Origin: Gigaspora rosea
Lineage: Eukaryota > Glomeromycota > Glomeromycetes > Diversisporales > Gigasporaceae
Reading direction: 5' to 3'
Length of the DNA stretch: 64,000 bases
NCBI GenBank assembly: GCA_003550325.1
Contig: QKWP01000577.1
Span: 184,731 to 248,730, forward strand
The notes under the pieces are model-generated. The model searched no databases and was not told where the DNA came from. It saw nothing but the letters and a program-made list of their open reading frames with translations. Positions 1 through 13,289 of the stretch are shown here, one piece after another (the first letter of the stretch is position 1; every line of letters begins with the position of its first letter). The position numbers were made by a program, and so were the translations under genes.

Positions 1-8
1 AGGATCAC

Positions 9-62
9 AAGATCGATAAAGATTTGTATTGTTAATAACAATACAGATCTTTATCGATCTTG
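9..62. repeat. Near-perfect hairpin, ~25-bp arms
   Basis: The left arm begins AAGATCGATAAAG and returns as its reverse complement ending CTTTATCGATCTT, with one mismatch over about 25 bp and a 4-5 base loop. It sits at the edge of the adjacent 172-bp tandem repeat and may be the end of a foldback element cut by the window edge. Confidence 0.75.
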
Positions 63-345
63 GGATACTGTGATTGGAATTTAGCAATTTTAGGCTTGTT
101 AGAATTCTCTCACTGTGACGAACATTTTGGTAGTTAAATCATCCAAAATGGTCCAGTGGATCAAAAGTTATTCAATGTTAAATAATTTACTTAGTGATTC
201 TAAAAAATCACTACACAAAAGTTGAGCGATCTTGGGATCCTGTGATTAGATTTTAACGATTTTGGGCTTGTTAGAATCGTCTCATCGAGACGAGCATTTT
301 AGTAGTTAAATCATCTTAATTGGCCCAGTAGATCAAAAGGTATCA
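56..345. repeat. Two-copy tandem repeat, 172-bp period
   Basis: The sequence from GATCTTGGGATAC at 56 recurs from GATCTTGGGATCC at 228. Shared landmarks are GGCTTGTTAGAAT, TAGTTAAATCATC and CAGTRGATCAAAAG. The copies differ by several percent, so the duplication is not recent. No coding potential is seen. Confidence 0.8.
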
Positions 346-684
346 ATAATTTTATAATTTTATACTTTTGGTCAGAATTATAAAATTTTGGCCAGAATTA
401 TAACCTGATATTTTGGCGACCCCACCCACCCATCAAAAATTACGTAATTTCGGAAGCTCCCAAACAGTTTTAGTCGACTGACTAATCGACTAAAAATTTT
501 TAACTGATTCCTATCCTTAGCAAAAGGTTCAATGGAAGAACCTATTTATATTTTAAATTTGCATCTAGAAGAGGCCCATGAGAATAGTGCTTCGATCCGT
601 ATCTGCTCAATTTGGATAGATCTGACAATTCAGATTAAATTCAGATATCCGGATTCATTAATTTTAAATGGATAGATCCTAGGT

Positions 685-792
685 TGGCATGTCACAATGT
701 CCAATTGATTTTAATTTTTTTTGGACATATGTCCAATTGAAATAATATATGTCAAAAAAAAATTGAAATCAATTGGACATTGTGACATGCCA
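685..792. mobile_element. Foldback MITE with 45-bp arms
   Basis: TGGCATGTCACAATGTCCAA at 685 returns inverted ending at 792, with only a few mismatches over about 45 bp and a short centre. Copies of GGATAGATCC lie on both sides (670 and 798), but a third GGATAGATC at 613 means these may be a local motif rather than a target duplication. Non-coding. Confidence 0.75.
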
Positions 793-1149
793 TCTCTGGA
801 TAGATCCATAATATATATCGGATTAAGGATAAGGATTATCTGATTTGTAATCCTAGATGTTGTTATGATAACTGCAGAAAACTGAGTAAGAAAAGTAAAT
901 TTTAAATTATTATTGAAAGTTTAAGGTATCACTTATAATAGTATAAATTATTAACAACATTTTTTATTATTGTTATTTGCATTTAGTTATAGAAACTACT
1001 GGTTTAAATTTCATTTAGAATAGTGCCCTTTAAAAAATCGCAAGGCTTATATACTGATATGCATAGTATCATTAAATCAGTACAATCTGGATTTTGATTA
1101 CAAAGGGTTCATTTAACATAATGGCAATGTGTATATCAGATAAATTTGC

Positions 1150-1348
1150 AGAGGTCTTTTTCGATTTTTAATAGCTGCCCTGCTTTGTTTAGTGCATTGG
1201 GAGTGTGTCGAATGTGACCTGGGTTTACATGAAGAGAGATCCTTCTGCCACAGGAAGTTGTTCTCCTCATGTAAAACCAGGTCACATTCGATGCACTCCC
1301 GACACACAAACAATGCAGGGCAGCTGTTAAAAATCGAAAAAGACCTCT
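1150..1348. mobile_element. Foldback MITE, family 1, copy 1
   Basis: Arms of about 85 bp start AGAGGTCTTTTTCGATTTTT and end with its complement GACCTCT. The inner part of each arm reads ATTCGACACACTCC in one orientation. A second copy of the same family lies at 19763-20028, so this is a dispersed family and not a unique palindrome. Small open frames across it on the minus strand are by-products of the symmetry. Confidence 0.85.
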
Positions 1349-2557
1349 ACTAGCTAAATCAGGGAGCTTGTGAATGTAATATATATGCAATTAATTGCAA
1401 CTACACATGTTATGCGTCATTTTTTGATTCCTGTCATTCAAGGATTGACATGAAATATTTGTGAATCCAAGAATAACGTATGTTATACTTTGAAATTGGT
1501 TTACCATAAAAATATATATAACTTATATCATATTTAAAACATTCGTATTGTTATTTATTCTTGTATTGGCCATGCAAAACACAGCCACACCTCCTTGAAC
1601 ATTTTGAATTATTTTTTCAGCAAGTGCTTTTGTTTCACAACTGGTTTTTTTGGCAGTGACCATTATAAAATTTTTTTTGGGTTTAATTTTTTGTATATAA
1701 AATTTGAGATTTGGATCACTAAAAAAAAATCTATTAACGTTATTAAACAAAAAAATTAAATTTAATATCGATAACAACAAAAATAATATTTTTTTCCAAG
1801 TTTTTTTTGTTTGCCTTCATATTCTGTCACCTGATGCGCTGCACAGATCACTTAATAAAAATTCTCTATTAGGCAAACTTGTGTGTTCAAATTATTTTCA
1901 TCTCATATAAGTAAATGAAGCTCTTCTGTCATACTGATATGAAGTATCTTAAAAGCGTTAGTAATCCAGTGTTTTAGCTTTTAATTGTGCTAAAGGCTTG
2001 AATTTTTAATTTAAACATTCATTATAGCGATTAATACCCATTAACTTCGATTAATTTTTCTTTGTTGTCATATATTCTATCAAAGGATTCACGAGACAGA
2101 AAACTATATATTTGCGGCTCTATAATATCAATAAAAAAAAAAACTGATTCATGAAAATAATTATATGAATATTATTCAACGAACTTCAATTATTAATTTA
2201 TTTATTTTTATTATAATTTATTGATGCATTATTAAACATTAAATTCCAGCACTAACTCGGGTTATTTAAAAAATCAGTAAATAACATACGTCAATCCCTG
2301 AATGACAGAAATCAATAAATGACGCATAATATACACACCTGAAATAAGCAGGCGTATTTAGCTTGTCTCAAATGCATTAAATAACTTTATTCTATATGAA
2401 GTAATTTGAGTTCTTCACGTACTTGTACTTTTTTTACAGATTAAATCCGAATTTATTCAATTCGGATTATATTTGAATTTAACCGGATGTGTAAAATAGA
2501 ATTTGAATTTAATCCAAATGGCCCCTAAAAAGTAAGATCGAAGCTCTACATGAGAAA

Positions 2558-3330
2558 AAGAAAAAGATGTGGCTCCTTTTCTAAGATATGAAGAAGCATT
2601 TGATTCTGTCAGTTTGTTGATGCTTGAAAAAATGATATAAAGAATTAGACTTCCAGAAATTTTAATTAAATTTATTACTAATTTATTTAGTAAAGGCATA
2701 TATGAGTAATAACGGATTATATTCTTATAAAAGAATTTGGAGCCAAGGATAGTATTGACCAAGGGGAGTTATATTCCTCTTGGTATAGCAGATTTTCTAC
2801 GTTCCTTTGCTAGAGAGAATGAAGATGACAAATTTTTGGGTTACGTAGCTAAGTAAATGCTTTCAAGTCAAATAATGACATAGGAGGAGTTTAAGTATGT
2901 GATAGGTGGTATTGGTATACACTGACAATATGATATTGATTGCAGATTCGAAGGAACAGCTAGAAAAAACAATTAGCATTGCAGAACAACTCTTCTATAT
3001 TAATAATATTGAAATTAATGGTAGCAAATCCAAGCTGGTAGTAATTAACTCAAAGCTTTAAAAGGAAGAAAGGAATGTCTTGTTCTGCAAGATAAAGTTA
3101 TTTATAGAACTAAAACAGCATGATATAAATTTCTGGAGTTTACTTATACACATTTAAAGATTTTGTGAATATCAAGAAAAAGTAAGAAAAATCGTTGTTT
3201 TGTTTATATACTTACTAAAAGAAAAAAAGTAACAGCTAGCCAGCTAAGTTATGTGAACAATAAGGTGCTTCTACCAAAATTAGAGTATGTTTTGCAAGTT
3301 ATGGCTCTGACAAAAGTGAACTAGAAAATA
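2558..3330 (+). pseudogene. Decayed LINE-type reverse transcriptase fragment
   Basis: Three frames of the plus strand carry recognisable pieces of a non-LTR retrotransposon reverse transcriptase. About 2590-2700 reads EAFDSVSLLMLEKMI, the finger/palm region around the first catalytic Asp. About 2915-3060 reads [17 protein letters not shown] and then [12 protein letters not shown], which is the YADD box followed by the conserved NxxKS region. About 3225-3330 reads VNNKVLLPKLEYVLQVM of the thumb. The catalytic YADD is YTDN, and there are many stops and frameshifts, so it is dead. Endonuclease and 5' parts are not recognisable. This type of LINE is common in Rhizophagus genomes. Confidence 0.85.
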
Positions 3331-3360
3331 TATATCACCATTTATCCATATAATGTCAAA

Positions 3361-3830
3361 GAGATATATGGCAATTTTTTGCAAATTTCATTTTGTATCT
3401 TACAATATTCTATCTATTAAAAACTATTTAAAAATTTTTTATAAAAGCATATTGGATAGCAAGCTTTAATAAAAAACATAGAGCTTTTTTAACCTGGAAA
3501 ATAATAAATTTTTAAATTCATATTAATAATAAAAATACTGTGGCAACGGTATAATTTTGATAAGAATTTGTTATGAACAAAAAGCACTCCATTTTATTAA
3601 AGTATGCTATCCATTATGCTTTGTTCAAAAAAAATACTAAATGCATAGCTTAATATATAAAATTGAGAAGATACAATTTGATGCTTGTAAATTTTTTGTA
3701 AAAAAAAAAGCCATATATCTCCTCAACATTACACACAATACTCTATTTAGAAAATTTGCACAAAAGCATAGTGAATAGCATATTTTAATGTAATAGAGAA
3801 CATTTTAACCAGAAATCTTTACTATTCGAT
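3361..3830. repeat. Imperfect foldback repeat with a third half-copy
   Basis: GAGATATATGGC at 3361 is matched by its complement GCCATATATCTCC at 3711. Between them the segment containing AAAGCATATTGGATAGCA reappears inverted as GCTATCCATTATGCTTTG. A third, directly oriented half-copy (AAAGCATAGTGAATAGCA) follows to about 3830. AT-rich and non-coding. Confidence 0.6.
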
Positions 3831-3889
3831 TTTTATATAGGACCATTAATTTATATAGTGCATCGAACACCCAAACGTGGATTTTTAAC

Positions 3890-4345
3890 GAGGATAACAA
3901 AACAAAATTTTCGGTCGGATGCGTTGGATCTAGGTCGGCGTTTAGCTCTAATAGTTAGAACTCATACAGGGGAGGGCGTCCTCAAAATTTCGGGTCGTGA
4001 TACGTCAGATTGCATCGGAATCATAGTCGCCTGGATCGGAATTGATCAATTTTGTCCCAAAATCATAAAAAATATTACTAAATCATTTACATTCATTAAA
4101 TAAAAAATGCCCAGCTGATAATTTTCTATAGAACCTAGTAAAACTAGGGCTAAACGCCGACCAAGATCCGACCCGGAAATTTGGGGAAAGCCCTGCAAAA
4201 ATCAATTGTTAGCAGTTTCTATCAGCTGGGCATTATTTACTTAATGAATATGATTTCATTAGTAAAATTTTATTGATATTGCACCAAATTAATCAATTCC
4301 GATCCAGCTGACCATGATTCCGATGCACTTCGACACAGAATTTTG
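3890..4345. mobile_element. Nested foldback element
   Basis: Two nested inverted repeats are visible. TCGGTCGGATGCGTTGGATC near 3911 pairs with GATCCGACCCGGAAA near 4164. GCATCGGAATCATAGTCGCC near 4012 pairs with GACCATGATTCCGATGC ending near 4327. The end AATGCATTCGACACAGAATTTTGG-like sequence also occurs at about 42770 and 47385, so this belongs to a dispersed family. Open frames here have no recognisable domain. Confidence 0.6.
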
Positions 4346-4349
4346 GTGA

Positions 4350-5039
4350 CCAACCTGTACAAATTCCAACGTGAAGATGTTGATTAATCCGATCAGGATT
4401 CCAAGATCAATGTCAAATCTAACCAGAATTACAGAATTAGACATCCCTACCCCTAAGCATGTGTATGACACAATTGATCATATAAATTAGTTCTACTTTA
4501 AATCCGGAATCGCTGAACTTTGCATAGCTTTGGAAAACAGTTCTGACGATAATAAGCGAAACTTTCATTTATGATGTTTCTTGCCGCTACTTCATATAGT
4601 CCAGTACTTTTACGTGGTCTACCACTCGCTTGTCACTAGTAGAAGTTTGGCCTATTTTGTGATCTGAAATATAAATTTCGGATCTTAAAAACTAAAATCT
4701 TTTGGAATAAAAATATGAAAATTTCAAGTTACAATAATTAGAAAAAATTTGGAGACTTTATGGCTTTTAGATAAATTAACGAATTTTTGGCAGCCAATCA
4801 GCAATCAGCATGGTACAAGAATAAATAGTATTTTTAATAAAATTAACCAATCAGAGGATTTTTACCAATGTTGTATGAGTTACAATTTTAAATTGAGAAA
4901 ATCTTGCACTACAAGGCTTGTCCATGCTCTATTTATGCGCTAAAATTTTCCCAATGTCTTAATAATAATTGTAATAAACTTGAAAATGGAACATATCGGG
5001 TAGTTTTTTAAAAAATAGAACCAAAGTTCCCAATTTCAG
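4350..5039. other. Gene-poor stretch before a broken kinase gene
   Basis: No domain is recognisable. A CCCAATTTCAG at 5029-5039 looks like an intron 3' splice site leading into the kinase-family N-terminal segment that follows. The exon that would precede it was not identified. Confidence 0.4.
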
Positions 5040-6193
5040 AATGCCGATATGAGACAGATGCACCGCTAATATGTGATGATTGCCTTCCTGAATTATTAAA
5101 AAGTGATTTTCCTAACTGGACAAGTAAAAATTCGCAAATTGATGAATTTATTCAAAAAGCACAACTTACATCATCTTTTTCTTAAGGAGTTATAGATTCT
5201 AATATTAAATTTCTTTAAACTTGTTTGTATTCGATGTTAAATAAATTCAATTTTAAATGCAGACTCAGGCTCAATTTTATTGTTGTCATTTATGTGGAGT
5301 AACTAAAGATCCTTCAAGATCTCTGTTCGTGATGCGTTACGCACCACAGGGAGATCTACGACGATTTTTGGAGAAAAATTTCGATATATTAACTCCAGAA
5401 CATAAGTTACAAATAGCACAATCTACATGCACAGAACTCCAAAATATTCATGCTAAAGGTTGGGTACATGGTGATCTTCAAAGTGGAAATATTTTATTAT
5501 TAAATGAAAAAGATGCTTTTATTTCAGATTTTGAATTATGTCGACCGATAACTGAAATGCAATTGTTTAAAAAAAAAATTTATGGAATAATACCAAATAT
5601 TGCACCAGAGATACTTCGTTTTCAATCTTCGTATTCTCAAGCAGGAGACATTTATAGTTTGGGTATGATTCTATGGTAACTTTTTATGGGATCCGGCATT
5701 TTCAAACAGAACACACGATGTAAATTTAATAGCAGATATTTGTAATGGTCTTCGACCATAAACCTGCCATTTTGCACCTCTAACCTATAATGATTTGCTA
5801 GAAAATGTTGGGATCAAAATCCTTTAGAACGGGAAAGTTGATTACATGTTTGAGGTATATAAGAGAAAATGGACTTGATGAAAACGAGATTATAAATGTT
5901 AGAGCTTTATCAGAGCAAAAATTGCTCAAATATTTGGTTACTTACTTAATAGGTATCAAAATGAATATTTTTTGAATCAAGACAAAAGATTTATATATCC
6001 GAAATTATTACGGGAATTCCTTAATTCATTTAACGCAACTAAGATATATAAAATTATGAAATGGAAGCCCGATATTGATATTCCTATTCATCTGGGTGTG
6101 ATATATAAAAGTTGTATGATTAGTGTTAGTTATGAGTATGCGACTCATCAAAATGATATGACACTTCAATACGAAATTTGTGATATGCCGTAA
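5040..6193 (+). pseudogene. Broken TKL-type kinase gene with pseudokinase-like motifs
   Basis: After a likely acceptor (TTTCAG), 5040-5185 encodes a cysteine-containing segment with CDDC, then NWTSKNSQIDEFIQKAQ, the pre-kinase signature of the expanded Glomeromycotina TKL kinases, and stops. An open frame at 5257-5679 covers the kinase middle: VMRYAPQGDLRRFL, catalytic loop VHGDLQSGNIL, ISDFELC, PNIAPEIL, and DIYSLGMILW. The C-lobe resumes in another frame at about 5690-5820 (AFSNRTHDVNLIADICNGLRP) with stops. The Gly-rich loop and VAIK lysine have no recognisable counterpart. HRD is HGD and DFG is DFE, so even the intact part would be a pseudokinase. The tail at 5972-6193 (73 residues, ending EICDMP) is open but not recognised. 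Confidence 0.8.
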
Positions 6194-6221
6194 ATTAATG
6201 AAATTATATTAAGAAAGGTTG

Positions 6222-6886
6222 TAATTTTGCAAATCATGATCGGATAGCTACTGTTATTTAATAGTGACAGACTTTTGAAAGGAATTAAATATAAATGGAT
6301 GACCGATCTCTACTTGTTTAAAATAGATATTGTTTAATGTTATATTAAATGGGATTTGTGAATAACATATTTTCTTCTCTGCCTTAAAAAAGAGATTAAA
6401 TATTCACACTATAATTAAATAATGATAATTTCAGCAATATTTCCTTTAATTTATGATAGTGTTATTTTTGTAACAAAATTTTATCAACTCCATCTCGTAT
6501 TTTACGTAATTTGGTTTATTTTATAGAATTAAAAACAAGTATCCAAGAATTCTNTAATTTTGCAAATCATGATCGGATAGCTACTGTTATTTAATAGTGA
6601 CAGACTTTTGAAAGGAATTAAATATAAATGGATGACCGATCTCTACTTGCTAAAAAAAAAAATTGTTTAATGTTATATTAAATGGGATTTGTGAATAACA
6701 TATTTTCTTCTCTGCCTTAAAAAAGAGATTAAATATTCACACTAGAATTAAATAATGACAATTTCAGCAATATTTCCTATAATTTATGATAGTGCTATTT
6801 TTGTAACAAACTTTTATCAACTCCATCTCTTATTTTACGTAATTTGGTTTATTTTATAGAATTAAAAACAAGTATTCAAGAATTCT
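6222..6886. repeat. 333-bp direct duplication at an assembly ambiguity (N6554)
   Basis: Sequence 6222-6553 (starting TAATTTTGCAAATCATGATC) recurs at 6555-6886. The copies abut at 6554, the only N in the window. They differ at scattered sites and by an indel near 6640-6655. This may be a real tandem duplication, or two overlapping contig ends or two haplotypes joined without merging. It follows directly on the kinase pseudogene. Confidence 0.9.
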
Positions 6887-9598
6887 AGATTTTGTTTATA
6901 AAAAATATCTTTATAACTTAAAATTTAGTTTATGAAACAGGTATAACCTTTCAAATACTTGTCTAATGATAATCTAACCCTACGCTAACTTTAGCTAGGG
7001 TTTTATTAAAGTTACAAACTTACAATAAATGTAATTTACTAAGTTGAAGTAAATCAGATTTCATGTAATTTTCATAATGTTATACATGAAACACCAGCTT
7101 TACAAAGTTCGGCCACTATTATTGCATCATTTAATTATCGCAGTTTGCAAAATGATTTATCTTTGAACAAAATATTGCTATTACTTACAGGGTGTTCTCC
7201 CATACGTTTAGTTTTTCAATTTCACTTTAGATCAACCATTCAGTATACAGTACATAATATTTTGTTATTTTCAATATCTTATATTATTGTAGATATGTTC
7301 CGAGATTTTAGGAAATTTCTTATTGCGTAAAATAATTATAAATTAATTTCAACTAATGAAATCATAAAAAAAAAGTGAGCATAATTTTTAAGAGGAATGA
7401 TACATGACATGTTTTTAATATATATGTAGGATCTCTTTAATGTAGATGGTATATATAATTATTATATGAATATAATACATAATAACCAACTACTTTAAGC
7501 TAATTTAAACACTAAACATAACTCAGACCCTAACTATTTATAAATATGCTTAAATTAGTTCAAAACCCTAATTTTTATATATTATAATTTTATTATAATC
7601 ATATTGAGTACCGCTAAGGGAAAACCTGTAATTCTAATTAGATGAAGAATTACAAGTTTTCCCTTGGCGGTATTAAAAATCAATCAATATGGTATAAAAC
7701 AAAGATAATGATATTTCTAAAAGTTACGAATGATGTTTTAAAATTCTATGTTTTTTTTAATATCTGTTACATTTGAATTGGGTATAACCTATAAGAACTT
7801 ACAAACGCAATTGCTTGATTCTTTCATGTTTATGGAATTTGAAAAATAATATAACGATAATTCTTGTCATATTAATATAGCCTGACAAAAGCTCTTGATG
7901 AATGAATTCAGCTAATAAAATATTAAATAAAGTAAGTCTTTCAACAAAATTCTTATAATAACCTTGGGTATGCTGAACCACGATTTTCAAAATTCTCGCC
8001 TTTTCCCTATCTGCTATACTAAATATTTTCAGTGTTAATATTTTTTTTTATTTAACATGAAATCTGAAGCAGTAATTTTCTTTATTAATTTTCATTGTCA
8101 GGTTCAACGTAGCCGACAATGTCAGATGAGTGTAAAAAAAAAAAGAATAATTAGAAAGTAAACAGATAAGTTAATGCAAACAAAAAAATTAAAATTGTAT
8201 GAACTGAATTTTTTGCATTATAAAAGAAAAAAAATAAAAATCACATGTCTTAACCATTCAGTTAATTTATCATATGTACTCTTATTTGTTTATTCATCAA
8301 TCGAAAATTATTCGATCAAAGATATTGCCATTCATAAAATTCATTGTATCACATATAAAATTATGTGTACTTACAATATTTTCTAATTTTTACGGTCCAA
8401 TATTTTAGCAAATCTAATACATCGATTAATACGTCGATTAAAACATAGACTAATAAATCTTCTTTATACATTATCACTATATTTATGGAGTAAAAATATC
8501 TAATGAGAAACATTAGAAAAATACCACAAGATTGAGTAGCTTATTACTAGTTTATTTACCATAGTTTTGTTATAGTAAGTGATGCCGAGCAAAAACTTGT
8601 AAGAAATATTTTATGCATTCGTTAAGTTTCATCTATAAAATTGTTATTAATTATTTTAAATTAAATAATGCAAATTTAAAGTGATTAAATACATAAGAAC
8701 TTTACTAACTGTTACAAATTTTAATTACATTTAAATAATCTCTTTATGGATGTAATTTTGCGTTGTTTTACGTAATTTTGGGTAAGCTTCATGAAATCTG
8801 ATTACTGAAATTTACGCAAAATTGTATGTAATAATGTATTGAGTTTGTAATTTTCGTAACACAGCCCTAAACTTGGCTGACAAAAAATAAACTTATTTGA
8901 ATTACTTAAATTTGCAGTTATACCAAAAATAGATTTTCAATGCTCAATTATTGAAATTTATGAACATGAAATAAGCTGATTTGTAACTAAATTTCAATTT
9001 ATGTCATAAAATTATAATTTAGAATTTCTAGATAATTTATATAATCAAATATTATCTTTTGAAAAATTTTGTCGCTAAAAATACATATACTACTTATTTA
9101 TACTACGAAGTATTGCGTTTGCTGTTTAAGTCAGCAGCAACAATATTAACTTTGTGACATGTAACTCTGAGTGTACCTATGGATAAATAATTATATTTCA
9201 GACTATAAATGCAAAAAACTTTTAGTGGCAATTTTGTTGATTACAAGCCAATATAAGAAACAGAGAATTTTTTAAAGATAAAGCATCTCATTTTAAATTT
9301 AATTAGCATATTATCTTTACTATAGCTGTTTGTGTAATCGACCGTTCCAATATAATAAATATTATCGTAGCAGGATTAAATGCCAAATATTTAAGCACTA
9401 CTTATGCCGTATTAACTTTAATATTACCGTGGTATCAATTCTTATCTCATACTAAAGTTTACTAAAATTTTAGGGTTTCAAATTTGAATTCCGATTACTA
9501 TGTTACTTATCAATCGCATCTACGTGTTAAGCGGTGGTTACCCATTCGAGTTGTTAGATTTATTTTAGGTTAAAAATAATAAAATTCGTTAATGTAAG
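6887..9598. other. AT-rich DNA without recognisable genes
   Basis: Only short low-complexity open frames are present. None carries a recognisable motif, and none looks like the kinase or BTB families nearby. The one notable structure is the hairpin at 7609-7672. Confidence 0.5.
7609..7672. repeat. Hairpin, ~26-bp arms
   Basis: TACCGCTAAGGGAAAACCTG pairs with its near-complement CAAGTTTTCCCTTGGCGGTA, with two or three mismatches and a loop of about a dozen bases. The flanks also pair weakly (ATATTGA and TCAATAT). It resembles a very small MITE. Confidence 0.75.
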
Positions 9599-9966
9599 TA
9601 AGCCAACACAAAGTTAATTTTTTTTTTTTCGTTTTGCATAACCCGCCGACCCAATTTTTCCAAAAAAAAAAAAAAAAAAAATATTCCTATTGTGGCAATT
9701 ATTCCATTTTTGCCATTTAATTTTTTCTCTGTCACCCGATGATGACCTTAATTTCCCGGAATTACCCGATAGCCCGATAAAAAAAAACCAAAATTTTCTG
9801 ATTCCATGTTATGCAAACCGAAGAATTAACTTTGCGTGACCTTAAATATTAACATGAATAATTTAAGCCACTCAAAGTTGTTTTTTTAAAAAAAAAATCC
9901 ACCCACCGACCGGAATTTTGAAACACCAGGTTATGCAAAACAAAAAATTAACTTTGCGTGGCCTAA
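9599..9966. mobile_element. Foldback element, CCGACC/GTTATGCA type
   Basis: AAGCCAACACAAAGTTAATT ... TTTTGCATAACCCGCC at about 9600-9648 pairs with GTTATGCAAACCGAAGAATT ... CTTTGCGTGACC at about 9808-9842. A further partial arm, GGTTATGCAAAAC ... CTTTGCGTGGCC, lies at 9930-9963, so the element is partly duplicated. Long A and T runs lie inside. Confidence 0.65.
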
Positions 9967-12040
9967 TATGAATACTAATATTATTCACAACAAACTTATT
10001 CATGTGTAGGAATTGCAGAGGCAGGATTTCCACCATCTGTATTGAGACATCTGAATTTATTATGAGGCTACAAAAGAAATGACTTTGAAATACACTATCT
10101 TTCTTATTTTTATCAATTTTCAAATTTGTGGTATCTATGTAAATTATATTTTGCCCCGTTTAATTATATGTACAATGACATTTAATTTCTGTACATACAG
10201 TATATTAATGAAATATTATTAACAATAAGTTTTAAACCTATTTCAGGCTTATTTTTTTGATTCAGATACAAGACTATTAAAAAGTTTCCAGCTGTTATTC
10301 ATAATCGACGGATTTCTTTCCATAGTTGTTGCCATATTTTTAACCTTTCATACCTGCTTCCTCACGTATCTTTCGTCTGACCTCAGAAGGTGGCCCTACA
10401 GTAGTCGACCGTAGCATTGAAAGAACTCAAATTTTAAACGTGTGCGTACAGATATCAGAGAATATACTTATTTAAGAATAGTATGCTTTGGATCGATCTC
10501 ATCTTTTACACTTAGTCCTGTCCTAGCAAAACAATTGGCATAATGACGTTAAGTCAATTAATGACATTACTACCATATATTTTGTCTACTACTGTACTAT
10601 ATATATGGTCTTGCTTCATTGTTATCAAATAAGTACCAGAAAATGATCTTGGAGTATAATTTCCAGAGATCTTATTTCTATTGTTAGATTTGCAGAGACC
10701 GTAGCAACATGGCCACTAATTCGAGTTTATACAGTTTAAAATGCTTTTCTATGACTTTACTGGCTTGTAGAATGTGCACTGTGCGACTTGTAGCTTTTAG
10801 TTGCTATGTGAAAATTGATTATTTTTTTCTTGTATATAAAACAACTATTTATTTCTTGCATATAAAACAACTATTTATAGTTCTTTTATTTGCAAATTAG
10901 GAAGACAAATGAGTTTTTAAATCCTATTAATTCTGCATGTTACAATTGTTTTAACAATGGCAATAAAAAAGTTCATAGATTCACAAAAAATTAGTGTCTA
11001 AATTCAGTGTATTATCATTGTTTTAATAATGACTATATGCCGAATTCATGTGGTTCACAAATTCAGTTGTAATACTAAGCATATCGATTAACAAATTGCT
11101 TTATCTTACTTAAACCTTTTATTGGTTGGCCAATATAAACATATTAACATGGCTATCAGGCTGATTAAGGTACCAGTTTATGTTGGATGGGTCGTTGGAG
11201 TTCTAATTTTTCCAATTAATGAAGCATTGTATGTTTAATCGCTGTGATTATTCAATTCTACTGGCAATTACATTAAAATTTAGATCATATTAATAAGAAA
11301 TGTGATTTTGACATAATATCCTATCACAATATTAGCTGAGTTAAGAATAAAAAAAGGTTAAAGATTTGGCAATGAGATTGAATGAACATGAGCCAAAGTG
11401 TGATGAAGTATTATCATTCTAAATGAAGGAATATAACCTAATTGATTGCAGCTCCAAGTTATAAACTAATCATTTTAACCTTCTTATTTTCATAGTAGTA
11501 TTAACATTATTATATATATATAATGATTATTTGTTTAAATAATGCATAGTTTTAGCATATATATTCTTAAATCAATCATTGTATCATGTATTTATTGCTA
11601 CAGTATTAATACAAAAATCAAACCCTAATTTGTAAACATTTTAATATACTTTACATGAAGAGTCAAAGAAAACAAAATTACCTTGTGTAAAATAACATCA
11701 TTAATTACAAGATTTATGGTCACATAAGCTGCTATTTAAGTAGTGACAAGGTCATAAGATGAATTCATTGATGTCAATAAGGTATTTAGAAATAAAGAAG
11801 CAATTGTCCTACCTACTTTAAAACAATTAAACACATTAATAGAAGAGTCTGATCCTTTATGAATTTATAGTTTACAAAACCCTTTCCTCTGATGTTCAAT
11901 ATCACATAAAATTATTGGCACTAACTATTTACAATGGTTATGAAAGAAAGGTATGATAGGTTTCTACTATATTCAGCATATTAAAAATATTGGTTTAAGT
12001 TTCTATATTGATTACAAATTTTGATAATGGTTTGATGGCA
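9967..12040. other. AT-rich intergenic DNA
   Basis: No supported gene. A 25-bp unit containing TATAAAACAACTATTTA is duplicated in tandem near 10835-10880. Otherwise I see only unstructured AT-rich sequence. Confidence 0.5.
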
Positions 12041-13289
12041 TGTCGATGAAATCTTGTATTAAAATACATTGGCATTTGTTCATTAACAAAAAATTATAGA
12101 AACAAAACAAATTTCACTTCATCAAGGTATGTAAATTCATAGGTTACAATCTATGTATTTTATTAAATTTCTCGATTGCATTCAAATATCTGACTCTCTT
12201 GTCGCGCTTTCTTCTCATGTTAATTGTTAATTCTGTATTTTAATACATGAAAAGCACATAAAATACATTAAAACTGCTCAAAAATAATATTAATACGAAT
12301 ATAGATGAAAATATAATTCAACTATTTCTGATTGCGAAAAATTCTTATATATACGTAAAAGATAATACCTTTTCACGGCAATATTTAAATATTTTTGAAG
12401 TGAGAGCTTTAAAAGTTGAATTTAAGATATGAATGTAATTAAAGAAATGAAATGGTGCATCTGATAGCTCATTTATAACGTTTAAAATGTAATTAATGAT
12501 AAAGATATTTGTATAAACAAGTACATTCGGAACTTGATAATTATTTAAGTAACTCTTTAAATTAAAACTATTTAAATAACTTCAAAACTATTGAAATAGA
12601 TTTCTCAAAGCTTAATTCTGAAACAATGGATATTTAAGTCTTCGATGAAATAATTTACAAAACATCAAATTAAATAACAACCTCAATAATTACTATTATA
12701 AATGAGTATTTAACACCATATACAATTCTATAACACAAGAATTATTTAGAAGAACAATCATTAACCGCTTTTTCACATTCGACACAAGCACCAAATCATA
12801 TAATTTTGATTGGATATTATTGTAAATATATGAAAATCTCCTGTTTTGAAAACATCTATAAAAATCCAGAAGTATCGTGGATTTCCAATAATATGTATAT
12901 TACCATATCATTTTGATATTGCTATACATTTAGCTGTGAAATTCTTTTTAAGTGCTAATTATGTTGGATATGATTAGTGTATATTATTTAAGAGAGGCGA
13001 TCATTTATAGTGTACCTAATAATATAAACCAGTTTTTACTTGAGTAATAATTTCAATGCTATACTGTTAATTACTAATATGTCAAATCTGGCAATATTCC
13101 ACGGCCCATAATGTTCTCCCGTGAACATTTCTGATGATATTTTTATGATGACGTAATGCCGTGAAAATATCTATAAGATATTAAATAACCATTACAGTTA
13201 AATAAGTAACCCTAATATTATAATTTTATTATAATTTTTATTGTAACTTTATTTCAATAAATTTAAATCAGTAAACTTTATTTTGATTT

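Noticed and set aside
2457-2762. 101-codon minus-strand frame
   Set aside because: It is antisense to the reverse-transcriptase remnant, whose plus-strand motifs are specific.
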